The notes under the pieces: model-generated
Told to the model about the DNA's origin: nothing
The model's input: the letters and a program-made list of their open reading frames with translations, nothing else
The model's database searches: none
Shown here: piece by piece, positions 49,599-58,284 of the stretch
How positions within the stretch are numbered: the stretch's first letter is position 1
Layout: each line of letters opens with the position of its first letter
NCBI RefSeq assembly: GCF_004353845.1
Contig: NZ_CP037864.1
Span: 3,844,001-3,908,000, forward strand
Origin: Citrobacter arsenatis
GTDB taxonomy: Bacteria > Pseudomonadota > Gammaproteobacteria > Enterobacterales > Enterobacteriaceae
DNA length: 64,000 nucleotides
Direction of reading: 5' to 3'
Program-made: the position numbers and the translations under genes

Positions 49599-51221
49599 AT
49601 GAATACGACTCCTGAATTATCCTGTGACGTGCTGATTATTGGCAGCGGGGCTGCTGGACTCTCGCTGGCGCTGCGCCTGGCTGAAAAACATCAGGTTATT
49701 GTTCTGAGCAAAGGGCCGGTCAGCGAAGGCTCGACGTTCTATGCCCAAGGCGGTATTGCCGCAGTTTTCGATGAAACCGACAGTATCGACTCCCACGTTG
49801 AAGATACGCTGATTGCCGGAGCCGGGCTGTGCGATCGCCATGCGGTTGAATTTGTTGCCAGCAATGCCCGCACCTGCGTTCAGTGGCTTATCGATCAGGG
49901 CGTCTTATTTGATACGCAGGTTCAGCCCAACGGTGAAGAGAGTTATCACCTGACTCGTGAAGGCGGCCATAGCCATCGACGCATCCTGCATGCTGCGGAT
50001 GCCACCGGTAAAGAAGTCGAAACCACCCTTGTCAGCCAGGCGCAAAATCACCCCAACATCCGGGTTCTCGAGCGCAGTAATGCCGTCGACCTGATTGTCT
50101 CCGATAAAATCGGTCTGCCGGGAACGCGTCGGGTTGTCGGCGCATGGATATGGAATCGTAATAAAGAAGCCGTCGAAACCTGCCATGCGAAGTCGGTCGT
50201 GTTAGCCACCGGCGGCGCGTCAAAGGTGTATCAATACACCACCAATCCGGATATTTCTTCGGGTGACGGGATTGCAATGGCCTGGCGCGCGGGATGCCGC
50301 GTCGCCAACCTGGAGTTTAACCAGTTTCACCCGACAGCGCTGTATCATCCGCAGGCGCGCAATTTTCTGCTGACCGAGGCGCTACGTGGCGAAGGAGCAC
50401 ACCTGAAGCGCCCGGACGGTTCACGCTTTATGCCCGATTTTGACGAGCGTGGTGAACTGGCTCCCCGCGATATTGTCGCCCGCGCCATTGACCACGAGAT
50501 GAAACGCCTGGGCGCTGACTGCATGTTCCTCGACATCAGCCATAAACCGGAAGAATTTGTTCGTCAGCATTTCCCAATGATTTATGAAAAATTACTGGGA
50601 CTGGGCATCGACCTGACTAAAGAACCGGTTCCCATCGTTCCTGCTGCGCACTATACCTGCGGCGGGGTGATGGTTGATGACTTTGGCCGCACAGATGTCG
50701 ACGGCCTGTATGCGATCGGCGAAGTGAGTTATACCGGCCTGCATGGCGCCAATCGCATGGCATCGAACTCTTTGCTGGAGTGCCTGGTTTACGGCTGGTC
50801 CGCAGCTGAAGATATCGACAGGCGCATGCCGTATGCGCGCGGCGTCAGCACGCTCCCGAGCTGGGATGAGAGTCGGGTAGAAAACCCGGATGAACTGGTT
50901 GTCATTCAGCATAACTGGCATGAATTACGGCTGTTTATGTGGGATTATGTCGGTATTGTGCGCACGACTAAACGTCTGGAGCGTGCTCTACGCCGTATCA
51001 CTATGCTGCAACAGGAAATCGACGAATATTACGCCCATTTCCGCGTGTCGAATAACTTACTGGAACTGCGCAATCTGGTGCAGGTTGCAGAGCTGATTGT
51101 CCGCTGCGCAATGATGCGCAAAGAGAGTCGGGGCCTGCACTACACGCTGGATTATCCAGAACAGCTTCCAGAGGCGGGCCCGTCCATTCTCTCGCCGCTA
51201 AGTCATCACATAAACAGATAA
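49599..51221 (+). CDS. nadB: L-aspartate oxidase
   Basis: A 540-residue FAD enzyme of the succinate dehydrogenase/fumarate reductase flavoprotein family. It oxidises aspartate to iminoaspartate, the first step of de novo NAD synthesis, with O2 or fumarate. It shows the FAD motif IIGSGAAGLSLALRL (14-28), YAQGGIAAVFDETDS, the active-site HYTCGGV and NRMASNSLLE. It is preceded by a perfect NadR box. The last 16 bases overlap the convergent trmN6 gene. Confidence 0.97.
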   Translation: MNTTPELSCDVLIIGSGAAGLSLALRLAEKHQVIVLSKGPVSEGSTFYAQGGIAAVFDETDSIDSHVEDTLIAGAGLCDRHAVEFVASNARTCVQWLIDQGVLFDTQVQPNGEESYHLTREGGHSHRRILHAADATGKEVETTLVSQAQNHPNIRVLERSNAVDLIVSDKIGLPGTRRVVGAWIWNRNKEAVETCHAKSVVLATGGASKVYQYTTNPDISSGDGIAMAWRAGCRVANLEFNQFHPTALYHPQARNFLLTEALRGEGAHLKRPDGSRFMPDFDERGELAPRDIVARAIDHEMKRLGADCMFLDISHKPEEFVRQHFPMIYEKLLGLGIDLTKEPVPIVPAAHYTCGGVMVDDFGRTDVDGLYAIGEVSYTGLHGANRMASNSLLECLVYGWSAAEDIDRRMPYARGVSTLPSWDESRVENPDELVVIQHNWHELRLFMWDYVGIVRTTKRLERALRRITMLQQEIDEYYAHFRVSNNLLELRNLVQVAELIVRCAMMRKESRGLHYTLDYPEQLPEAGPSILSPLSHHINR

Positions 51222-51943
51222 AACGCCTGGGTCAGCGCCGTGTAACCTTCAGAGTAACGTTGGTCTGGCCCACGGATCACCAGCCTGTCGCTAAAGCACT
51301 CCCCGGCCAGCGGGGAGAATGCCAGCAATACCCGATGCGGTAGTCGGGCTTCCGTTTCTGCAACATCCGTGCGCAATCGCAGATGCCAGCCCATACTGAG
51401 TGCCTGCTGGGTGAATGCATTGCCGATCTGTTCCGGCAGCACCACACAAAAAAAACCTTCCTCCGTAATGCTGTCCGCCGCCAGCGTAAGCAATGCCTGA
51501 TGATCGAGCGTGGTGGTGTAGCGTGCCTGCTCGCGCTGCGGCGTGGCACATTCCACTCCCTGTTCATAATAGGGAGGATTGCTGATTATCAAATCAAAAC
51601 GCACGGTCTGGCGCGGAACCCACCGCTGCGCATCCTCTGTATGAATGCTTACGCGATGCATCCACGGAGATTGCGCAATGTTTTCCTGCGCCTGCTGCGC
51701 GGCGTCAACATCAAGCTCCACGGCGTCAATGATGACGTTTTCATCCGTGCGCTGGGCCAACATCAGCGCCAACAGGCCGCTCCCGGTACCAATATCCAGG
51801 ATCCGTTTTACGCCCGCAACGGGAGCCCAGGCTCCCAATAAAATGCCGTCCGTTCCGACTTTCATTGCACAACGATCGTGTGCCACAAAAAACTGCTTAA
51901 AAGTAAATCCATTACGTCTAAGTACGGATGTAGACTGGGGCAT
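51206..51943 (-). CDS. trmN6: tRNA1(Val) (adenine(37)-N6)-methyltransferase
   Basis: A 245-residue SAM-dependent methyltransferase (formerly YfiC) with SAM motif LDIGTGSGLLALMLAQ and the amino-methylase signature NPPYYEQG. It methylates A37 in tRNA1-Val. The start MPQSTSVLRRNGF (51943) corresponds to E. coli; a hydrophobic 23-codon upstream extension was rejected. It is divergent from srmB and convergent with nadB. Confidence 0.96.
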   Translation of the reverse strand: MPQSTSVLRRNGFTFKQFFVAHDRCAMKVGTDGILLGAWAPVAGVKRILDIGTGSGLLALMLAQRTDENVIIDAVELDVDAAQQAQENIAQSPWMHRVSIHTEDAQRWVPRQTVRFDLIISNPPYYEQGVECATPQREQARYTTTLDHQALLTLAADSITEEGFFCVVLPEQIGNAFTQQALSMGWHLRLRTDVAETEARLPHRVLLAFSPLAGECFSDRLVIRGPDQRYSEGYTALTQAFYLFM

Positions 51944-52073
51944 GGAGAACAACCTTCCTGGAAAAAAAACGATAACATAGGATAAAAACAATACCTGAGA
52001 AGGTATATCCATACAAACAGATGAAGATTGCAGCCGTAACGTCTATAATCAGCGCCCCACACAGAGGTAGAAC

Positions 52074-53402
52074 ATGACTGTAACGACTTTTTCCGAACTT
52101 GAACTCGATGAAAGCCTTCTGGATGCCCTCCAGGAAAAAGGTTTCACTCGCCCGACCGCCATTCAGGCTGCCGCCATTCCGCCTGCGCTCGATGGCCGTG
52201 ATGTACTCGGTTCTGCGCCGACAGGCACCGGTAAAACGGCGGCATATTTGCTGCCAGCGTTGCAGCACCTGCTCGACTTCCCACGCAAGAAATCTGGTCC
52301 GCCGCGCATTTTAATTCTGACGCCAACGCGCGAACTGGCGATGCAGGTTGCCGAACACGCCCGTGAACTGGCGAAGAATACGCATCTGGATATTGCCACG
52401 ATTACCGGCGGTGTAGCTTACATGAACCACATGGAAGTCTTTAGCGAAAACCAGGACATCGTGGTCGCTACGACTGGTCGTCTGCTGCAATACATTAAAG
52501 AAGAGAACTTCGACTGCCATGCGGTTGAGACGCTGATCCTCGATGAAGCAGACCGCATGCTGGACATGGGCTTTGCTCAGGACATCGAGCATATCGCCGG
52601 TGAAACCCGTTGGCGTAAGCAAACCATGCTGTTCTCCGCCACGCTGGAAGGTGATGCGATTAAAGATTTTGCCGAGCGTCTACTGGAAGATCCGGTCGAA
52701 GTCTCAGCGGATCCGTCCACCCGCGAACGCAAGAAGATCCATCAGTTTTACTACCGTGCCGATGACATCGAGCACAAAACTGCCATGCTGATCCACCTGT
52801 TAAAACAACCGGAAGCGACCCGCTCAATTGTCTTTGTACGCAAACGCGAGCGAGTGCACGAGCTGGCAGGCTGGTTGCGCCAGGCAGGCATTAATAACTG
52901 CTATCTCGAAGGCGAGATGGTGCAGAATAAACGTAACGAAGCGATCAAACGTCTGACCGATGGTCGCGTGAACGTGCTGGTAGCAACCGATGTTGCCGCT
53001 CGTGGGATCGATATTCCTGACGTTAGCCACGTGTTTAACTTCGATATGCCGCGCAGTGGCGATGCCTATCTGCACCGCATTGGCCGTACCGGTCGCGCTG
53101 GCCGTAAAGGCACCGCGATATCTTTGGTTGAAGCGCACGACCATCTGCTGCTCGGCAAAGCGAGCCGTTATATTGACGAGCCACTGAAAGCACGCGTCAT
53201 CGACGAACTGCGTCCAACCACTCGCGCGCCAAGTGAGAAATCTAACGGTAAGCCATCCAAGAAAGTGTTGGCGAAACGCGCCGAGAAAAAAGCGAAAGAA
53301 AAAGAGAAGCCGCGGGTGAAAAAACGTCACCGCGATGCCAAAAATATCGGCAAACGCCGTAAGCCGAGCGGAGCTGCTACCCAGCAGTCCGACAAAGAGT
53401 AA
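52074..53402 (+). CDS. srmB: ATP-dependent RNA helicase SrmB
   Basis: A 442-residue DEAD-box helicase for early 50S ribosome assembly. It has the Q motif near FTRPTAIQ, motif I SAPTGTGKT, motif II DEADRM, motif III SAT, and motif VI HRIGRTGRAGRKG. The C-terminal tail is very basic (KKVLAKRAEKKAKEKEKPRV). It ends at a strong terminator shared with the end of yfiE. Confidence 0.97.
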   Translation: MTVTTFSELELDESLLDALQEKGFTRPTAIQAAAIPPALDGRDVLGSAPTGTGKTAAYLLPALQHLLDFPRKKSGPPRILILTPTRELAMQVAEHARELAKNTHLDIATITGGVAYMNHMEVFSENQDIVVATTGRLLQYIKEENFDCHAVETLILDEADRMLDMGFAQDIEHIAGETRWRKQTMLFSATLEGDAIKDFAERLLEDPVEVSADPSTRERKKIHQFYYRADDIEHKTAMLIHLLKQPEATRSIVFVRKRERVHELAGWLRQAGINNCYLEGEMVQNKRNEAIKRLTDGRVNVLVATDVAARGIDIPDVSHVFNFDMPRSGDAYLHRIGRTGRAGRKGTAISLVEAHDHLLLGKASRYIDEPLKARVIDELRPTTRAPSEKSNGKPSKKVLAKRAEKKAKEKEKPRVKKRHRDAKNIGKRRKPSGAATQQSDKE

Positions 53403-53406
53403 ACCG

Positions 53407-53436
53407 AATGCCGGGCCGTTTAGCCCGGCATTTTTT
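53407..53436 (+). terminator. srmB terminator, overlapping the yfiE 3' end
   Basis: AATGCCGGGC/GCCCGGCATT, a 10-bp stem with a 6-base loop, is followed by four further T after the stem. The right arm and part of the loop are the last codons and stop of yfiE on the other strand. Confidence 0.9.
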
Positions 53437-54316
53437 CATACCTCGCAAAGCTCTCTTCAATACACTCAATGAACACTCTCATCGCCGGGCTTACGACTTT
53501 TCCGGCATGATAACCGCACAATGCCGTAATTAACTCAGGTTGTTCACTGAACGGTAATTCAATCAATTCCCCTGAACGTAGCTCCTTCTCCACGGCAAAG
53601 CGCGGCAAAAAGCTGATCCCTAGATTTGCCGAGACGCACTGCTTGATGCTTTCAATGCTCCATAACTCAATGGTATTTTCCAGCGTAATCTGTCGCTTGC
53701 GCAGTAACCCCTCGAAGCGTTGTCTGAAAATACACTGCGGCTCATTAATGATAAAACTGCAGGGAATGTGCTGGTTATGCAGGGTAAAATCAACGTGCTG
53801 AAGCAGCGGCGAAGCAACCAGCGCCAGAGACTGCTCGCCCAGCGGCATCAACTCAAGAGCATCGTCATTACCCACCCGATAAAATACCCCCAGATCGACT
53901 TCGTCACTGAGCAACGCATCGCGAATGACATAGCAATTGAGCGACTGTAAGGACAACCGCACATGGGGCGCACGTTGTTTAAATCGCTGTAAAACCTGTG
54001 GCATTTTATATGCCAGCAGCGTTTCGCCGGTGGCAACGCGCAGATCGCCACTCGGCTGCGCATCCTGTTGCGCCGACTGCCGAATCGATGCCATTACGCG
54101 CGTCAGGTCATGTATATGCGGCATCAGCCGTTTTCCCTCACTGGTGAGGCACATGCGACGACCAATCTTTTCAAACAGCTGAACCGAAAGCTCCTGCTCA
54201 AGCTGTTGGATATGAAAGGTAACCGTTGATTGCGTACAGCAAAGTTTTTGTGACGCCCGCAGAAATGAGCCCTCTTCCACCACCGTTTTTAGCGTAATAA
54301 ACCGACGTAAATCCAT
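53420..54316 (-). CDS. yfiE: LysR-family regulator YfiE
   Basis: A 298-residue LysR-type protein starting MDLRRFITLKTVVEEGSFLR, with its helix-turn-helix at about 18-37 (ASQKLCCTQSTVTFHIQQLE), matching E. coli YfiE. The target is unknown; it is divergent from eamB and may regulate that exporter. The start was set to MDLRR (54316). The C-terminus (RYEKMPG) is longer than I recall for E. coli, since its final codons are read through the srmB terminator stem. Confidence 0.9.
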   Translation of the reverse strand: MDLRRFITLKTVVEEGSFLRASQKLCCTQSTVTFHIQQLEQELSVQLFEKIGRRMCLTSEGKRLMPHIHDLTRVMASIRQSAQQDAQPSGDLRVATGETLLAYKMPQVLQRFKQRAPHVRLSLQSLNCYVIRDALLSDEVDLGVFYRVGNDDALELMPLGEQSLALVASPLLQHVDFTLHNQHIPCSFIINEPQCIFRQRFEGLLRKRQITLENTIELWSIESIKQCVSANLGISFLPRFAVEKELRSGELIELPFSEQPELITALCGYHAGKVVSPAMRVFIECIEESFARYEKMPG

Positions 54317-54418
54317 CCGCACCAACCCATCGAAAATATCGAATCCAGAATGCAAAAACATTCATTTTTTTAAATGTTTTGTCTCGGGTACTGTCTATCA
54401 AAACAGAGGAGATAACAA

Positions 54419-55006
54419 GTGACCCCCACCCTTTTAAGTGCATTCTGGACCTATACATTGATTACCGCGCTAACCCCCGGACCAAACAACATCCTTGCGC
54501 TCAGTGCCGCGACGTCACACGGTTTTCGCCAGAGTACGCGCGTATTGGCCGGAATGAGTCTGGGCTTTTTAATCGTCATGTTGATGTGTGCCGGGATTTC
54601 GTTTTCGCTGGCAGCCATGGATCCAGCCATCATCCATTGGCTCAGTTGGGCTGGAGCCGCTTATATCCTGTGGCTGGCACTGAAGATCGCCACCAGCCCG
54701 GCGGCGAACGATGGGCTGCGGTCAGAGCCGATTAGCTTTTGGGCGAGTTTTGGCTTGCAGTTTGTAAACGTCAAAATCATTTTGTACGGCATTACCGCGT
54801 TATCCACGTTCGTACTACCCTATACGCAGGAAGCTCACTGGCTGATTGGGGTGAGTATTCTGCTGGCAATAATCGGTACGTTCGGTAATGCCTGTTGGGC
54901 GCTGGCGGGCCATCTTTTTCAGCGCCTCTTTCGCCGTTACGGGCGACAGTTGAATATCATTCTGGCGCTGCTGTTGGTGTATTGCGCAGTGAGAATTTTT
55001 TATTAA
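54419..55006 (+). CDS. eamB: Cysteine/O-acetylserine exporter EamB
   Basis: A 195-residue LysE/RhtB-family inner-membrane exporter with about six helices. The family motif is TPGPNNILALSAATSHGFR (20-38). In E. coli it exports cysteine and O-acetylserine. GTG is the start codon, with AGAGGAGA just upstream, as in E. coli. It lies divergent from yfiE and is followed by a hairpin shared with grcA. Confidence 0.94.
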   Translation: MTPTLLSAFWTYTLITALTPGPNNILALSAATSHGFRQSTRVLAGMSLGFLIVMLMCAGISFSLAAMDPAIIHWLSWAGAAYILWLALKIATSPAANDGLRSEPISFWASFGLQFVNVKIILYGITALSTFVLPYTQEAHWLIGVSILLAIIGTFGNACWALAGHLFQRLFRRYGRQLNIILALLLVYCAVRIFY

Positions 55007-55013
55007 CAGATAT

Positions 55014-55049
55014 AAAAAAAGCGGAAGACGCGCTGGCATCTTCCGCTTT
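55014..55049 (-). terminator. grcA terminator between eamB and grcA
   Basis: AAAGCGGAAGA/TCTTCCGCTTT, an 11-bp stem with a 10-base loop. On the minus strand it is followed by a run of seven T, so it terminates grcA well. On the + strand it has only TTTC after it. Confidence 0.85.
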
Positions 55050-55084
55050 CAAATTCTCAGCTAAACGGGGTTTCCCCGTGAGCC

Positions 55085-55468
55085 TTACAGGCTCTCAGTA
55101 AAGGTACGAGCAATAACGTCGCGCTGCTGTTCTGGGGTCAGAGAGTTGAAACGCACTGCATAACCAGAAACACGGATGGTCAGCTGCGGATATTTTTCCG
55201 GATGCTTAACCGCATCTTCCAGCGTTTCACGACGCAGAACGTTCACGTTCAGGTGCTGACCACCTTCCACGCGGACTTCTGGCTGTACATCTACCGGTAC
55301 TTCACGGTATTCGATTTCACCCAGTTTGCTGACAGCCACGACTTCATCAGCATTGAAACCTGCTTTCGCAACGATGCAGCGTGCTTCGCCTTTTTCGCTG
55401 TCCAGCAGCCAGAAAGAGTTCAGCAGGTCGTCGTTTGCAGCTTTAGTAATCTGGATACCTGTAATCAT
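55085..55468 (-). CDS. grcA: Autonomous glycyl radical cofactor GrcA
   Basis: A 127-residue homologue of the C-terminal end of pyruvate formate-lyase. The glycyl radical site is G102 in RVSGYAVRF. It replaces the damaged radical domain of oxygen-cleaved PflB. The start MITGIQITKA (55468) has GGGGAGG upstream; a 33-codon extension was rejected. Two FNR sites upstream account for its anaerobic control. Confidence 0.97.
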   Translation of the reverse strand: MITGIQITKAANDDLLNSFWLLDSEKGEARCIVAKAGFNADEVVAVSKLGEIEYREVPVDVQPEVRVEGGQHLNVNVLRRETLEDAVKHPEKYPQLTIRVSGYAVRFNSLTPEQQRDVIARTFTESL

Positions 55469-55577
55469 TTGATGCCTCCCCGGCAAAATTATTTGATCTC
55501 GGTTGGCCGTCATCCGGCCAATTGGTAAAACCATTGTTGCTTGAGTGTATATATACCCCTCACACATCCCTGAATCT

Positions 55578-55591
55578 TTGATTTAAATCAA
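55578..55591. promoter_or_regulatory. FNR site I of grcA
   Basis: TTGATTTAAATCAA is a perfect FNR dyad (TTGAT-N4-ATCAA). It corresponds to the class II activating site at about -40 described for E. coli yfiD. Confidence 0.92.
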
Positions 55592-55630
55592 TAAAAACCA
55601 CACATGAAAAGTGGTGATAGGTGGATTTTA

Positions 55631-55644
55631 TTGCTTTACATCAA
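55631..55644. promoter_or_regulatory. FNR site II of grcA
   Basis: TTGCTTTACATCAA matches the FNR dyad with one mismatch. Its centre is exactly 53 bp upstream of site I, the spacing reported for the second, down-regulating FNR site (-93.5 versus -40.5). Confidence 0.85.
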
Positions 55645-55785
55645 CTTACGCCATGTGCACAGCTAAACTTTTTACATAAATTTTCAACTATCTTTAAGGG
55701 GTAGCCCATTGAGAAACGTACAGAATTTTGCGACGCCGTAAGAAGCAGTTAAGCTAGGGGGATTGAAAATTCGCAGGAGAGCGAG

Positions 55786-56475
55786 ATGGCCACCGAATTA
55801 ACCTGGCACGATGTGCTGGCAGAAGAGAAACAGCAGCCTTATTTTGTTAACACGCTGCATACTGTGGCGGGCGAGCGTCAGTCGGGTATGACAATTTACC
55901 CGCCGCAAAAAGATGTATTCAACGCTTTTCGCTTTACTGAGCTTGGCGACGTAAAAGTCGTCATCCTGGGGCAGGATCCTTACCACGGTCCAGGCCAGGC
56001 ACACGGTCTTGCGTTCTCTGTCCGCCCCGGCATTGCCACTCCTCCCTCGTTGCTGAACATGTACAAAGAGCTGGAAGCAACGATCCCAGGTTTCACACGC
56101 CCAACGCACGGATATCTTGAAAGCTGGGCACGCCAGGGTGTGCTGTTGCTCAACACAGTGCTTACCGTACGCGCCGGCCAGGCACATTCACACGCCAGCC
56201 TGGGTTGGGAAACATTTACCGATAAAGTCATCAGCCTGATTAACCAACATCGGGAAGGCGTGGTGTTCCTGCTCTGGGGTTCACATGCTCAAAAGAAAGG
56301 CGCGATTATTGATGCACAGCGTCACCATGTATTGAAAGCGCCACACCCGTCACCGCTCTCTGCGCATCGCGGTTTCTTTGGCTGCAATCACTTTGTACTG
56401 GCAAATGCGTGGCTGGAACAACGAGGAGAAAAGCCGATTGACTGGACGCCGGTATTACCCGCGGAAAGCGAGTAA
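55786..56475 (+). CDS. ung: Uracil-DNA glycosylase
   Basis: A 229-residue family 1 UDG that excises uracil from DNA. The water-activating motif is GQDPYHGPGQAHGLAFS (D64 region). The Leu-intercalation motif is HPSPLSAHRGFFG (H187 region). AGGAGAG precedes ATG. A bidirectional terminator separates it from convergent yfiF. Confidence 0.98.
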   Translation: MATELTWHDVLAEEKQQPYFVNTLHTVAGERQSGMTIYPPQKDVFNAFRFTELGDVKVVILGQDPYHGPGQAHGLAFSVRPGIATPPSLLNMYKELEATIPGFTRPTHGYLESWARQGVLLLNTVLTVRAGQAHSHASLGWETFTDKVISLINQHREGVVFLLWGSHAQKKGAIIDAQRHHVLKAPHPSPLSAHRGFFGCNHFVLANAWLEQRGEKPIDWTPVLPAESE

Positions 56476-56477
56476 AA

Positions 56478-56503
56478 AAATGCCAGCGATTCGCTGGCAT
56501 TTT
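56478..56503. terminator. Bidirectional terminator between ung and yfiF
   Basis: AAATGCCAGCGA/TCGCTGGCATTT, a 12-bp stem with almost no loop, has T-runs on the exit side in both directions. Confidence 0.9.
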
Positions 56504-56508
56504 TATTA

Positions 56509-57588
56509 TCAGGCTTTGTTCTGACGCCACCACTCCGCGAGCAGCACGCCGGTCGCGACAGAAACGTTGAGCGTTTCTACCTTGCCCGTACCGTCAATCG
56601 CTACGCACAGATCGTCGGCTGAACATGCTGCTTCTGGCAGCGCTTCACGCTCACGCCCTAATACCAGCACCATTTTTTCCGGCAGCGTGGTAGTAAACAG
56701 CGGTTTGCCTTTCACGCTTGAGGTCATCACTATCGTATAACCCGCCTTACGGAAGTCGTCCAGCACATCGACAATGCTGTCACCGGTGATCGGCTGAACG
56801 TGCTCTGCACCACCTTCAGCGGTACGGATAGCCGCACCTGATTCAAGCAGTGCTGCGTCCTGTACCACCACGCCTTTCACACCGAAGTGGGCGCAGCTAC
56901 GCATCATGCCGCCCAGGTTGTGCGGGTTAGCGATGTCTTCCAGAGCCAGTACGCAATCCTGCTCCCCTGCCTGACCAACCCACTGCTTAACGGTGGTGCC
57001 GTTACGTTTTTTGATCAGGAAGCAGACGCCGCCATGGTGCTCAGTGCCGGAGGCTTTTGCCAGCTCAGCTTCGTCAACCACGTGGTAGGCTTTGCGGTTT
57101 GCCGCCATCCAGCGTAATGCTTCTTTAAAGCGCGGGGTTACGCTCTGAACAAACCAGGCGCGAACAATAGCGTCCGGGCGACTCTGGAACAGAGCCTGAC
57201 AGGCGTTCTCACCGTAAACGCGGGTTTCTTCCGCGCGCTGACGACGTAAGACTTCAGGATCGATAAAACTCTTGCCGCTAATACCGCCATGATCGGCTTT
57301 GTCTGCAGCATCATCATTCGGTGCACGGGACACGGTACGCCATGGTGAATCTTCACGTCTGCGGTCGCGTTCTACATCGCGGTCACGACCACGTTCACGA
57401 CCACGTTCGCTGTTCGGACCCTTTCTGTCATCACGGGCAGGGCGACGACCGCCTTCGGCTCGGGAAGTACCGGGGCGACCGCCGCCTTTACCAGTACGTG
57501 GATTTTGGGTGCGTTTATCCGAGTCATCGTCACTGCGGACGTACATCACTTTGACCTTGCCGTTTTTGTTTTTCAGTTCGTCGCTCAT
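56509..57588 (-). CDS. yfiF: Probable SpoU-family RNA methyltransferase YfiF
   Basis: A 359-residue protein: a long, charged and disordered N-terminal region (about 1-110) and a C-terminal SPOUT (TrmH/SpoU) domain with ALEDIANPHNLGGMMRS, LESGAAIRTAEGGAEH and the knot motif NVSVATGVLLAEW. A target RNA has not been assigned to my knowledge. The Arg/Asp/Glu block GRERGRDRDVERDRRRED near residues 66-83 looks like an insertion relative to the 345-residue E. coli protein. The start is ATG 57588 with GGAG upstream. Confidence 0.9.
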   Translation of the reverse strand: MSDELKNKNGKVKVMYVRSDDDSDKRTQNPRTGKGGGRPGTSRAEGGRRPARDDRKGPNSERGRERGRDRDVERDRRREDSPWRTVSRAPNDDAADKADHGGISGKSFIDPEVLRRQRAEETRVYGENACQALFQSRPDAIVRAWFVQSVTPRFKEALRWMAANRKAYHVVDEAELAKASGTEHHGGVCFLIKKRNGTTVKQWVGQAGEQDCVLALEDIANPHNLGGMMRSCAHFGVKGVVVQDAALLESGAAIRTAEGGAEHVQPITGDSIVDVLDDFRKAGYTIVMTSSVKGKPLFTTTLPEKMVLVLGREREALPEAACSADDLCVAIDGTGKVETLNVSVATGVLLAEWWRQNKA

Positions 57589-57795
57589 GTTTTTCTCCAC
57601 CTGCTCTGCGCGAAGCGCGCAGATTACCCGATGTGCACGTCGTTAGCCATTATTTCATTTAAAAGCTAAGGACTATTGTACTCATTGAATAAAACGCATT
57701 GTTGTTTAGAACAGACTCCCCGATAATATGTAACATAATAGAAACATACTGGCGTTCCTGCCGTGAAGTCCACTCCACTCATCCAGAGGTTAGTT

Positions 57796-58215
57796 ATGAA
57801 TACCGTTTGTACCAGCTGCCAGGCTATCAACCGCATCCCCGACGATCGTGTCAAGGAAGCGGCTAAATGCGGACGCTGTGGTCACGACCTGTTTGATGGG
57901 GAGGTGATCAATGCGACCGGTGAAACACTGGATAAACTGTTAAAAGACGATCTCCCGGTAGTTGTCGACTTTTGGGCCCCCTGGTGTGGTCCATGCCGTA
58001 ATTTCGCCCCGATTTTTGAAGATGTCGCGGAAGAGCGTAGCGGTAAAGTGCGTTTTGTTAAAGTGAATACGGAAGCCGAGCGTGAACTCAGCGCCCGTTT
58101 CGGTATCCGCAGCATCCCGACCATCATGATCTTCAGAAAAGGTGAAATCGTCGACATGCTCAATGGCGCTGTACCTAAAGCCCCATTCGATAGCTGGCTT
58201 AACGAATCATTATAA
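57796..58215 (+). CDS. trxC: Thioredoxin 2
   Basis: A 139-residue thioredoxin with an extra N-terminal zinc-binding domain (C5-x-x-C8 and C25-x-x-C28) and the active site WCGPC at 63-67. It reduces protein disulfides in the cytosol and is part of the OxyR response in E. coli. The start ATG 57796 has AGAGGT upstream; an 11-codon extension was rejected. A hairpin and T-run follow. Confidence 0.97.
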   Translation: MNTVCTSCQAINRIPDDRVKEAAKCGRCGHDLFDGEVINATGETLDKLLKDDLPVVVDFWAPWCGPCRNFAPIFEDVAEERSGKVRFVKVNTEAERELSARFGIRSIPTIMIFRKGEIVDMLNGAVPKAPFDSWLNESL

Positions 58216-58220
58216 TCTCT

Positions 58221-58246
58221 ACGGGGCGCATCTTGTGCCCCGTTTT
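58221..58246 (+). terminator. trxC terminator
   Basis: ACGGGGC/GCCCCGT forms the core stem, extendable by imperfect pairs, followed by TTTT. It starts 6 bases after the trxC stop. Confidence 0.75.
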
Positions 58247-58284
58247 CACCTCTGCGACAATAGCGTTTTTCAACGTGTTCCCCC

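Larger units (their letters stand above)
55469..55785. promoter_or_regulatory. Divergent grcA/ung regulatory region (317 bp)
   Basis: It contains the two FNR sites of grcA. The ung promoter is expected at about 55680-55760, where the sequence gives no strong match. No other gene was seen. Confidence 0.6.
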
